Positions 1-5,018 of a DNA stretch of 6,694 nt are shown here, one piece after another; positions within the stretch are counted from its first letter, which is position 1; every line of letters begins with the position of its first letter. The notes under the pieces are model-generated. The model was not told the DNA's origin. It did not search any database and saw nothing but the letters and a program-made list of their open reading frames with translations. Source of the stretch: Chloroflexota bacterium. GTDB taxonomy: Bacteria; Chloroflexota; Anaerolineae; Caldilineales; Caldilineaceae. Position numbers and translations under genes: made by a program. The stretch lies in the NCBI GenBank assembly GCA_003451595.1, contig DMDA01000066.1, positions 34,246 through 40,939 of the forward strand, given 5' to 3'.

Positions 1-609
1 GCGCCGCTGCTCTACACCTGGTTCGTGACCGGACACAGTCATCCCACGTTGGTGGCGCGTGGCCTGGTAGCCGGCGCCGTCGCAGGATTGGCCGCCGCGC
101 CGTTCACCTCGCCCGGCGCGGCGTTGGTGGCCGGTGCACTGGCCGGTTTGACGACGCCGCTGCTGACCTACGTTGTCGACGGCCTGCTGCGGTTGGACGA
201 TGCCACTGGACTGGTGGTGACGGCTGGCGCGCCTGCGATTATTGGGCTGCTGCTGGCGGGCCTCGTTGCGGATGGCGCAGCAGGCGCTGGCTGGCAAATG
301 ACCAGCCTCGACGCGCACCTGGGCGTGGCGGGACAAGGCGTCTCCGGCCTGCTGGTGGCGCAAGGTTTTCAGCCCGATTTCCCTGGACAGTTCCAAGCGC
401 AATTGATCGGGGTGGCGGCATTGATCTTGTGGGGGGTGCTCACGGGATTGCTCGTCTCGGCGCCGTTGGGGTTGCTGTTCTGGGGATTGCAACACAGCGA
501 GCGTGCAGCACAAGCCAGAACGACGCCGATGCACGGGGGGCTGGTCGAACCTGCATCACCTGAAGGCCGCCGCGTCTTTCCGCCCTTCCCTTCCGATCCT
601 GCTGCATAG
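1..609 (+). CDS. Divergent Amt/Rh-family ammonium-transporter-like membrane protein, C-terminal half (5' end outside window)
   Basis: The frame is open from base 1 and ends at TAG 607-609, giving 202 residues; a GTG at 25 is internal, not the start. The protein is very hydrophobic, with likely membrane segments near visible residues 17-34, 38-60, 69-91 and 132-162 and a polar proline-rich tail. The order matches the last third of Amt channels: a small-residue helix pair, then LLRLDD (62-67), then a pore helix, then a GQ..AQLIGV..LILWG helix. From memory, the stretch at 61-82 aligns without gaps to the E. coli AmtB segment LLRVDDPCDVFGVHGVCG, but the pore histidine (His318 in AmtB) is Ala75 and the preceding Asp is Gly70. 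Amt proteins conduct ammonium across the cytoplasmic membrane; loss of this residue suggests altered conduction, a sensor role, or another substrate. It converges on the kinase gene. Family assignment is fairly secure; function is open. Confidence 0.72.
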   Translation, partial: APLLYTWFVTGHSHPTLVARGLVAGAVAGLAAAPFTSPGAALVAGALAGLTTPLLTYVVDGLLRLDDATGLVVTAGAPAIIGLLLAGLVADGAAGAGWQMTSLDAHLGVAGQGVSGLLVAQGFQPDFPGQFQAQLIGVAALILWGVLTGLLVSAPLGLLFWGLQHSERAAQARTTPMHGGLVEPASPEGRRVFPPFPSDPAA

Positions 610-636
610 GCGGCGCTGCCAGCGCGCCCCTCATGG

Positions 637-1650
637 TCACACGACGCTGATCAAGATCGCAACGATCAGCAGTACTCCGGCCAGACCCAACAGCAGTCTA
701 TCTTCTTTCAAGATTGCCCCCCACCCCTGCACGTTTTTCCCAACCGGCGGGAGCAGCGTGGATGGCGACGGGGGATAGGCGCGCAGGTCGGAGCCGAGCA
801 ACATGTCGCGGAATTCGCGGGCGCTGCTCGGTCGTTCGTTGGGATGCATGGAGAGTGCACGGAAGATAGCGCGCTCCACGCGCGGCGACACATTCGGGTT
901 GAGCTGACGCATAGGCGTGAGCAGACCAGGGCGCAGAAACCGTTGCTTGGCATCCGCTGGCGGCTGCCCGCACAGCAAATGATAGAACGTGGCGCCTAAG
1001 GCGTAAATGTCGCTGCGATGGTCGGTGGAGCCAGTGTCGCTGCCATATTGTTCCAGCGGCGTATAGGCTACGGTGCCCCGTCCCTGCACCACCGTCACCG
1101 TGCGGCTGTCGTTACTCTGTAGCACTTTGACCAAGCCAAAATCCACCAGTTTGACCGCGCCGCGCGGCGTCACCTTGATATTGCTCGGCTTGATGTCGCG
1201 ATGGACGACGGGCGGCGTCTGGCTGTGCATATACTCCAGGGCGTCGAGCAATTGCACCGCCCATGCCAGCACCTGCGATTCACGCAGCAACTCACCCCGC
1301 CGCTGCGTTTCGAGCAGGATTTCCTGGAGGTCTTTGCCTTCGACAAAATCCATGACCAGGTATTCGCGCCCACCGATGGAGAAATAGTCGGAAACCTTGG
1401 GTAAGTTCGGGTGATCCAGGCGCGCCAGGGTGCTGGCTTCAATGCGAAACTGTTCGGTGAGTTGTTCAAGTTCTTCTTTGGAGACAGAGCTTTCAGAAAG
1501 CCCCGGCAACACTTCTTTGACGGCGCACACGCGACCAGCGAGACGCAGATCATCGGCGCGGTAGACGGCGCCCATCCCCCCCTGGCCGACCAGCTCCTGA
1601 ATCTTGTAGCGTCCGCGCAAAGTTTTGCCTGGTTCAAGGATTTGTTGCAT
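637..1650 (-). CDS. PknB-type serine/threonine protein kinase with C-terminal membrane anchor
   Basis: This 337-residue protein has a complete Hanks-type kinase domain. Visible elements are the glycine-rich loop GQGGMGAV (22-29), the ATP-binding Lys45 in CAVKEV, the helix-C Glu71, the catalytic loop HRDIKPSN (150-157; Asp152, Lys154, Asn157), DFG (170-172), the activation-segment end TPLEQYG with Glu200 in the APE position, Asp214 and the late Arg273. All catalytic residues are present, so it should phosphorylate Ser/Thr. The activation loop has several Ser/Thr (around 179-194) that could be autophosphorylated. A short proline-rich linker (about 291-303) leads to one hydrophobic segment at 319-337 that ends the protein, so the kinase is tail-anchored, facing the cytoplasm, with no external PASTA or other sensor domain. 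The ATG at 1650 lies about 20 codons before the glycine-rich loop, as is normal; its ribosome binding site is weak. It is divergent from the FHA regulator gene at 1890, a plausible phospho-Thr reader. Confidence 0.93.
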   Translation of the reverse strand: MQQILEPGKTLRGRYKIQELVGQGGMGAVYRADDLRLAGRVCAVKEVLPGLSESSVSKEELEQLTEQFRIEASTLARLDHPNLPKVSDYFSIGGREYLVMDFVEGKDLQEILLETQRRGELLRESQVLAWAVQLLDALEYMHSQTPPVVHRDIKPSNIKVTPRGAVKLVDFGLVKVLQSNDSRTVTVVQGRGTVAYTPLEQYGSDTGSTDHRSDIYALGATFYHLLCGQPPADAKQRFLRPGLLTPMRQLNPNVSPRVERAIFRALSMHPNERPSSAREFRDMLLGSDLRAYPPSPSTLLPPVGKNVQGWGAILKEDRLLLGLAGVLLIVAILISVV

Positions 1651-1741
1651 CGTACACCATCAGGTGGGCCGTGGCAGCACAAACGCGACTGCCGTCAAAT
1701 AAACCCGACTTGACTTAATCGTTTTTGCCATCGCGTAACTC

Positions 1742-1754
1742 TGGTATAATACCA
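1742..1754 (+). promoter_or_regulatory. Symmetric extended -10 element; + strand promoter for the FHA regulator operon
   Basis: The 13-bp sequence TGGTATAATACCA carries a perfect TATAAT (1745-1750) preceded by TG one base upstream (1742-1743), an extended -10. A -35 at 17 bp would be TTTTTG (1722-1727), a poor match, as is usual for extended -10 promoters. The predicted start point is near 1757, giving a leader of about 130 nt before the ATG at 1890. Assigned by eye. Confidence 0.6.
1742..1754 (-). promoter_or_regulatory. Same symmetric element read on the - strand; candidate kinase promoter
   Basis: The 13-bp element is its own reverse complement except for the central base. On the - strand it reads TGG-TATTAT, again an extended -10, with the hexamer at 1751-1746 and a predicted start near 1739. 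That would leave an 89-nt leader before the kinase ATG at 1650. No good -35 is seen on this strand at 17 bp. I found no better - strand promoter in 1651-1760. Confidence 0.45.
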
Positions 1755-1779
1755 TTTCAATGTCAGATTGCATTATGTG

Positions 1780-1868
1780 CGCCGACGGGCGCGCTGTCAA
1801 TCCGGCGAATCGCAAAGTCAATGCAGAGAGTCATAGACGAACCAACGGCGCAACAAGAGGCGTCGGCG
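1780..1868 (+). repeat. Long-range inverted repeat in the leader of the FHA regulator gene
   Basis: CGCCGACG at 1780-1787 is exactly complementary to CGTCGGCG at 1861-1868, and two further G-U pairs are possible outward. The arms enclose 73 nt of the predicted leader, and the pair closes about 20 nt before the ATG. The 5' arm could instead pair with CGGCG at 1803-1807. An 8-bp pair over this distance can arise by chance. Confidence 0.3.
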
Positions 1869-1889
1869 TGAACGATATCGAGGAACCTG

Positions 1890-2594
1890 ATGCCAATCGA
1901 TGCAGAATTTGAGGCAGCCGCCAACCGCGACCCTGAAGAAGAAGTCAAACCGAAAGAAAACGCAATGCTTGTTTTGCAGCGCGGCGCAGAAACGGGAAGG
2001 CGCTGGCCACTAGACCGCAACCGCGCGTTGCTGATCGGGCGTGATGAAGAATGCGACATCCACCTGCCTGATCGTCAGGTCAGCCGCAACCATGCCCGCA
2101 TCTACTGGGCTGGCGATCATTACCGAGTTGAAGACCTGGGCAGCAAGAATGGCACCCATGTCAACGGCCAGGATGTGTTACCCAATACCTCGGCGCCCTT
2201 GCAGGATGGCGACGAGCTGCAGATCGCGCTGCGCTTCAAGCTGGCTTTTGTTGATGCAGGCGCCACTGCCCCGCTTTCGCTCGAAAGTGATAGGCGCGGT
2301 CTGCGCATCGACAAAGAGACGCGTCAGGTGTGGGTCAACGGGATCATCATCGACCCGCCTTTGAGCCTGCACCAATATCGCCTGCTTGAAGTACTGTGGG
2401 ATTCGGGCGGCAGCGTCATCACGCGTGAGCAGATTGTCGAGGCTGTGTGGCCAGAAGCGGCGAGCGAAGGCGTGAGCGAACAGGCAATTGATGCGCTGGT
2501 GCGCCGTCTGCGTGAACGCATCGAGGAGTGCGACAACGAGTTCCGCTACATCATCACGGTGCGCGGGCACGGCTTCCGCCTGGAAAATCGATGA
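1890..2594 (+). CDS. FHA domain-OmpR-type winged-helix transcriptional regulator
   Basis: The 234-residue protein joins two domains. An FHA phospho-threonine-binding domain spans about 26-122, with the hallmark residues GR (50-51), SRNH (65-68) and GSKNGTHVNG (84-93), all intact. A PhoB/OmpR-type winged-helix DNA-binding domain spans about 138-233: LSLHQYRLLEVLW, the helix SEQAIDALVRRLRERI (about 196-211) and the C-terminal wing YIITVRGHGFRLEN. There is no receiver domain, so the expected input is phospho-Thr recognition rather than phospho-Asp. The N-terminal 25 residues are acidic and probably disordered. The ATG at 1890 follows GAGGAA (1880-1885) by 4 nt and no in-frame start upstream fits better. 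Its stop overlaps the hemW start. The divergent kinase is the obvious candidate partner; that link is inferred from position and domain logic. DNA targets are unknown. Confidence 0.92.
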   Translation: MPIDAEFEAAANRDPEEEVKPKENAMLVLQRGAETGRRWPLDRNRALLIGRDEECDIHLPDRQVSRNHARIYWAGDHYRVEDLGSKNGTHVNGQDVLPNTSAPLQDGDELQIALRFKLAFVDAGATAPLSLESDRRGLRIDKETRQVWVNGIIIDPPLSLHQYRLLEVLWDSGGSVITREQIVEAVWPEAASEGVSEQAIDALVRRLRERIEECDNEFRYIITVRGHGFRLENR

Positions 2595-3802
2595 GCGAGC
2601 CACCGCCACTGGGGCTGTACATTCACATCCCATTTTGCGAGCGGAAGTGTCCCTATTGCGACTTCAACACCTATGCGGGGCTGGGGACGCTGCATCAGGC
2701 GACAGTTGATGCCTTGTGCGCCGAAATGGCGCGCTGGTCGGCAACCCTGTCGGCGCGTTTGGTGACAACGATCTTCATCGGTGGAGGCACGCCCACTGTG
2801 CTCACGGCGCCGCAATTGGAGCAAATCTTTGCCGCCATCCATCGCTGTTTTTCCGTGGCCCCGACCGCCGAGATCACTTGCGAGGCCAACCCTGGCACGG
2901 TCGATCAGGCGAAGTTTGCCGTGTTGCGCGCGCTGGGGGTCAACCGTTTGAGCATGGGGGTGCAAAGCTTCCAGCCGGAGGAACTGCGCTTTCTTGGTCG
3001 CATCCATACGGTCGAAGATGTGTTCACTGCATACGCGATGGCGCGCAGCGTCGGCTTCGAGAACATCAACCTGGACTTTATCTTTGGCTTACCAGGGCAG
3101 ACAGAAGCCGACTGGCAGGCGACGCTCAACCAGGCGCTGGCGCTGGCGCCGGAGCATCTGAGTCTGTACAGCCTGATCGTCGAACCGGAGACACCGCTCT
3201 TTCATTGGGTCGCCAACGGTCGCATCGCCGCCCCGGATGACGACATGGCGGCAACGCTCTACGAGATGGCGTTGGCGCAACTGGACGCCGCTGGCTATCT
3301 CCAGTACGAAGTATCCAATTGGGCGCGGCGCACCACACAGGACAATGCCAACCAGGTGACGCCGCATCTGGCTTGTCAACACAACTTGCTATACTGGCGC
3401 AATGAAGAATATCTCGGCATTGGTCCAGGAGCACACAGCCATTTGCGCTTGGCGGAGCATGGCCGCAGCATAGAGCGGCGTTGGGGCAATTGCAAGCCGG
3501 TGGCGGGGTACAACCGGCGCATACAGGCGGGCGACCCGGTGGAGGAATTCAGCGAGGAGATCGCCCCGCGACTGGCGATGGCAGAAAGCATGATGGTAGG
3601 GCTGCGGTTGGTGCGTGAGGGCGTGCCCCTGGCGCACTTTGGAGCGCAGCACGGCGTGGCGCCAACCGCCGTCTTCAGTAGCGAACTCGACCAATTGCAA
3701 AGCGCCGGGTTGCTGGTCGTCGATGCCGAACGCATCCGCCTGACCCGACGTGGACTCCTGATGGGCAATCAGGTTTTTATGGAATTTTTGCCCGAAACGT
3801 AA
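2591..3802 (+). CDS. hemW: Radical SAM heme chaperone HemW (coproporphyrinogen III oxidase-like)
   Basis: From the ATG at 2591 the product is 403 residues. It opens with IHIPFCERKCPYCDF, holding the radical SAM cysteines Cys16, Cys20 and Cys23 (CxxxCxxC) that ligate a 4Fe-4S cluster. Other family blocks are GGGTP (64-68), SMGVQSF (121-127), GLPGQT (166-171), YLGIGPGAHS (274-283) and the HemN C-terminal region ending RRGLLMGNQVFMEFL. Lack of the extra cysteine of true HemN (CxxxCxxCxC; here Phe25) and the short N-terminus point to HemW, which binds heme and delivers it to cytochromes, not to an oxidase. A frame-open upstream start at 2528 would lie inside the previous gene; the ATGA overlap (2591-2594) makes 2591 much more likely and suggests translational coupling to the FHA regulator. 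About ten extra residues occur around 247-258 compared with E. coli HemW as remembered. Confidence 0.93.
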   Translation: MSEPPPLGLYIHIPFCERKCPYCDFNTYAGLGTLHQATVDALCAEMARWSATLSARLVTTIFIGGGTPTVLTAPQLEQIFAAIHRCFSVAPTAEITCEANPGTVDQAKFAVLRALGVNRLSMGVQSFQPEELRFLGRIHTVEDVFTAYAMARSVGFENINLDFIFGLPGQTEADWQATLNQALALAPEHLSLYSLIVEPETPLFHWVANGRIAAPDDDMAATLYEMALAQLDAAGYLQYEVSNWARRTTQDNANQVTPHLACQHNLLYWRNEEYLGIGPGAHSHLRLAEHGRSIERRWGNCKPVAGYNRRIQAGDPVEEFSEEIAPRLAMAESMMVGLRLVREGVPLAHFGAQHGVAPTAVFSSELDQLQSAGLLVVDAERIRLTRRGLLMGNQVFMEFLPET

Positions 3803-3821
3803 ATTTGGAAAGGCATCTGGT

Positions 3822-4364
3822 ATGCGGCGCGCACTCTATCCCGGAACATTCGATCCCATTCACAACGGGCACATCGATATTGCTGTCCGCGCCAGTGTGC
3901 TTTTCGATGAGGTGGTAGTGGCGATCTACGACGCCCCCCCCAAGAAACTGCTCTTCACCACACAAGAGCGGCTAGACCTGGCGCAGCAGGCGCTGGAGCA
4001 CCTATCCAACCTGCGTATTGTCACCTACACTGGCCTTACTGTGGAGTGCGCCCGCGAGCACAAGGTGGATGTGATCGTGCGCGGGCTGCGCAACGTCGCC
4101 GATTTCGAGTATGAGCAGCAGATCGGTTGGGCCAATGCTGCCCTGGCGCCCCACATCGACTTATGTTGCCTGTTCTGCAACAACGACTACGCCTACCTGA
4201 GCGCCACCATCCTCAAAGAGGTTGCCAGTTTGGGCGGTGACTGTGGCGCCTGGGCGCCGCCGCACGTGTTGGATGCACTGGAGCAGAAATTCGACCGCCC
4301 AATCCGCAGCAGCGGCCCCAAAATCTATCTGCGTCACGAGGATAAACTGGTGCATCGCGACTGA
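3822..4364 (+). CDS. coaD: Phosphopantetheine adenylyltransferase
   Basis: CoaD transfers AMP from ATP to 4'-phosphopantetheine, giving dephospho-CoA and pyrophosphate, the penultimate step of coenzyme A synthesis in the cytoplasm. The 180-residue product begins with the nucleotidyltransferase signature YPGTFDPIHNGH (6-17), followed by lysines 41-42, VRGLRNVADFEYE (87-98; the conserved substrate and ATP contacts Arg88, Arg91) and the C-terminal block YLSATILKEVASLGGD. Two positions are unusual compared with E. coli: His14 where Thr is common (HNGH in place of TNGH), and SAT in place of the ISS triplet of the ATP-binding loop. It has a C-terminal extension of about 20 residues over the usual 160. 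GGAAAGG (3807-3813) sits 8 nt before the ATG, and the gene starts 19 nt after hemW, so the two are probably co-transcribed. Confidence 0.93.
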   Translation: MRRALYPGTFDPIHNGHIDIAVRASVLFDEVVVAIYDAPPKKLLFTTQERLDLAQQALEHLSNLRIVTYTGLTVECAREHKVDVIVRGLRNVADFEYEQQIGWANAALAPHIDLCCLFCNNDYAYLSATILKEVASLGGDCGAWAPPHVLDALEQKFDRPIRSSGPKIYLRHEDKLVHRD

Positions 4365-4373
4365 ACGATGCCG

Positions 4374-4387
4374 GGAGGTGTCCTATC
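4374..4387 (+). promoter_or_regulatory. Shine-Dalgarno that points to an ATC start codon
   Basis: GGAGG (4374-4378, within GGGAGGTG) is the only strong ribosome binding site before the coiled-coil gene. It lies 6 nt upstream of ATC at 4385-4387 but 15 nt upstream of TTG at 4394. ATG (4368) and GTG (4378) nearby are in other frames. Confidence 0.5.
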
Positions 4388-4393
4388 GCCATC

Positions 4394-4870
4394 TTGCAAG
4401 TGATTGACCAACTGGATGCACTGTTGGAAGGCAGCCGACGCGTGCCTCTATCGTCGCTGCGCATGGTCGACTACAACGCGGCCCGGCAGGTGATCGAGCG
4501 CCTACGCGTCAATGTGCCTAGTTCGATCATCGAAAGCGAGCGTATGTTGCAGGAGCGCGACCGCATTCTTGAAGCCGCCGAAGCCGAAGCTGCGCGCATG
4601 GTGGAACAGGCCAAACGCCACGTGCAGGAAATCCTGAGCAGCGACGCACTCGTCGCAGCTGCACGCCAGGAAGCAGAGCGGATCATCATGGACTCGCAAC
4701 GCGCAGCGCAGCAACGTCGCGACGAAGCCGACCGCTACGCGGCGCGCGTGCTGGAAGAACTGGCGGAAAAGCTCGGCGTCATCAGCAAACAGGTGGACAA
4801 CGGCCTTGAGCTGCTGCGCCAGAACCTCGACCTGGGGGGCGAAACCCCAAAATCGGAGCGGCGCACGTAA
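4394..4870 (+). CDS. Small coiled-coil protein (Chloroflexota family, ATP-synthase-b/V-ATPase-H-like helices), function unknown
   Basis: From the TTG at 4394 the product is 158 residues. It is mostly one charged, Ala/Glu/Arg-rich helix: residues about 45-130 form a long coiled coil of the kind often labelled ATP synthase subunit b or V-type subunit H by low-complexity similarity, preceded by a conserved-looking start (VIDQLDALLEGSRRVPLSS). There is no signal peptide, membrane segment or catalytic motif, so it is not a true FoF1 subunit. I recall similar proteins next to coaD and yceD in other Chloroflexota, starting with Met-Asp-Ile-Leu; here ATC-GCC-ATC-TTG occupies that place, so the real start may be ATC at 4385, adding three residues. 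The gene follows coaD by about 20-30 nt and ends the first operon. Function is not known to me; a DivIVA-like or scaffold role would be a guess. Confidence 0.8.
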   Translation: MQVIDQLDALLEGSRRVPLSSLRMVDYNAARQVIERLRVNVPSSIIESERMLQERDRILEAAEAEAARMVEQAKRHVQEILSSDALVAAARQEAERIIMDSQRAAQQRRDEADRYAARVLEELAEKLGVISKQVDNGLELLRQNLDLGGETPKSERRT

Positions 4871-4883
4871 ATTTGAAGTGCGC
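4861..4883 (+). repeat. Short inverted repeat at the end of the coiled-coil gene
   Basis: GCGCAC (4861-4866) pairs with GTGCGC (4878-4883) around an 11-nt loop that contains the stop codon. There is no T-run afterwards, so this is not a clear terminator. Short enough to be chance. Confidence 0.25.
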
Positions 4884-4886
4884 TTG

Positions 4887-4915
4887 ATCCCGTTCTGGTT
4901 TGACAGAACAGGGAT
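4887..4915 (+). repeat. Quasi-palindrome overlapping the -35 box of the yceD promoter
   Basis: ATCCCGTTCTG (4887-4897) pairs with CAGAAC-A-GGGAT (4904-4915), 11 base pairs with a single bulged A and a 6-base centre. The centre and right arm include the -35 hexamer TTGACA (4900-4905). It could be an operator for a dimeric repressor, or a hairpin ending the upstream transcript, though no T-run follows. Confidence 0.5.
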
Positions 4916-4929
4916 GCGCCCTCTATACT
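4900..4929 (+). promoter_or_regulatory. Sigma-70-type promoter of the yceD-rpmF unit
   Basis: TTGACA (4900-4905, perfect -35) and TATACT (4924-4929, 5 of 6 matches to the -10) are separated by 18 bp. The predicted start point is about 4936, leaving a leader of about 83 nt to the yceD ATG. This is the best canonical promoter in the window. Confidence 0.72.
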
Positions 4930-4935
4930 ACTCGT

Positions 4936-4956
4936 CTGTTTGCGGCGTGCAAACAG
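4936..4956 (+). promoter_or_regulatory. Leader hairpin 1 / possible operator at the transcription start
   Basis: CTGTTTGC (4936-4943) and GCAAACAG (4949-4956) form a perfect 8-bp inverted repeat around GGCGT. It begins at the predicted start point, so it may be a 5'-terminal RNA hairpin or a 21-bp DNA operator just downstream of the -10. Confidence 0.5.
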
Positions 4957-4966
4957 CATATGCGCG

Positions 4967-4985
4967 GCTAGCGTTTGGCGCTGGC
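4967..4985 (+). promoter_or_regulatory. Leader hairpin 2
   Basis: GCTAGCG (4967-4973) pairs with CGCTGGC (4979-4985) over 7 bp including one U-G pair, with loop TTTGG. It lies 10 nt after hairpin 1 and 10 nt before hairpin 3. Confidence 0.42.
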
Positions 4986-4995
4986 AATCCAATTC

Positions 4996-5014
4996 CCTCC
5001 TGAAGCACAGGAGG
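4996..5014 (+). promoter_or_regulatory. Leader hairpin 3, sequestering the yceD Shine-Dalgarno
   Basis: CCTCCTG (4996-5002) is exactly complementary to CAGGAGG (5008-5014), with loop AAGCA. The 3' arm is the ribosome binding site of yceD, so the closed form should block translation and the open form should give a very strong initiation site. The AGGAGG ends 4 nt before ATG 5019 and 7 nt before ATG 5022. Confidence 0.6.
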
Positions 5015-5018
5015 TGTC

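Noticed and set aside
612..628. GGCGC/GCGCC hairpin between the convergent Amt-like and kinase genes
   Set aside because: Only 5 bp and no T-run on either strand, so a terminator cannot be supported.
1170..1682. Long - strand frame overlapping the kinase
   Set aside because: It is a shifted-frame shadow of the kinase gene, rich in Arg, Ser and Cys, with no recognisable domain.
1694..1714. GTCAA-11-TTGAC dyad in the kinase promoter region
   Set aside because: Five-base arms are too short to stand out; kept only as a possible operator if conserved in relatives.
2528..2590. Longer hemW reading frame starting at 2528
   Set aside because: The extra 21 residues lie inside the FHA regulator's DNA-binding domain in another frame, do not resemble HemW, and the ATG at 2591 gives a normal N-terminus.
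2178..3007. Antisense frames of about 150 codons opposite the FHA and hemW genes
   Set aside because: Typical by-products of G+C-rich coding sequence; no motifs, and the sense genes are clear.
3797..4875. The 11-mer ACGTAAATTTG occurs at the hemW stop (3797-3807) and again at the coiled-coil gene stop (4865-4875)
   Set aside because: A few exact 11-base repeats are expected by chance in a window of this size, and no function is apparent.
4887..4920. Quasi-palindrome at 4887-4915 as an intrinsic terminator of the hemW-coaD operon
   Set aside because: It is followed by GCGCCCTC rather than a T-run, and it overlaps a promoter, so terminator is not the best reading.
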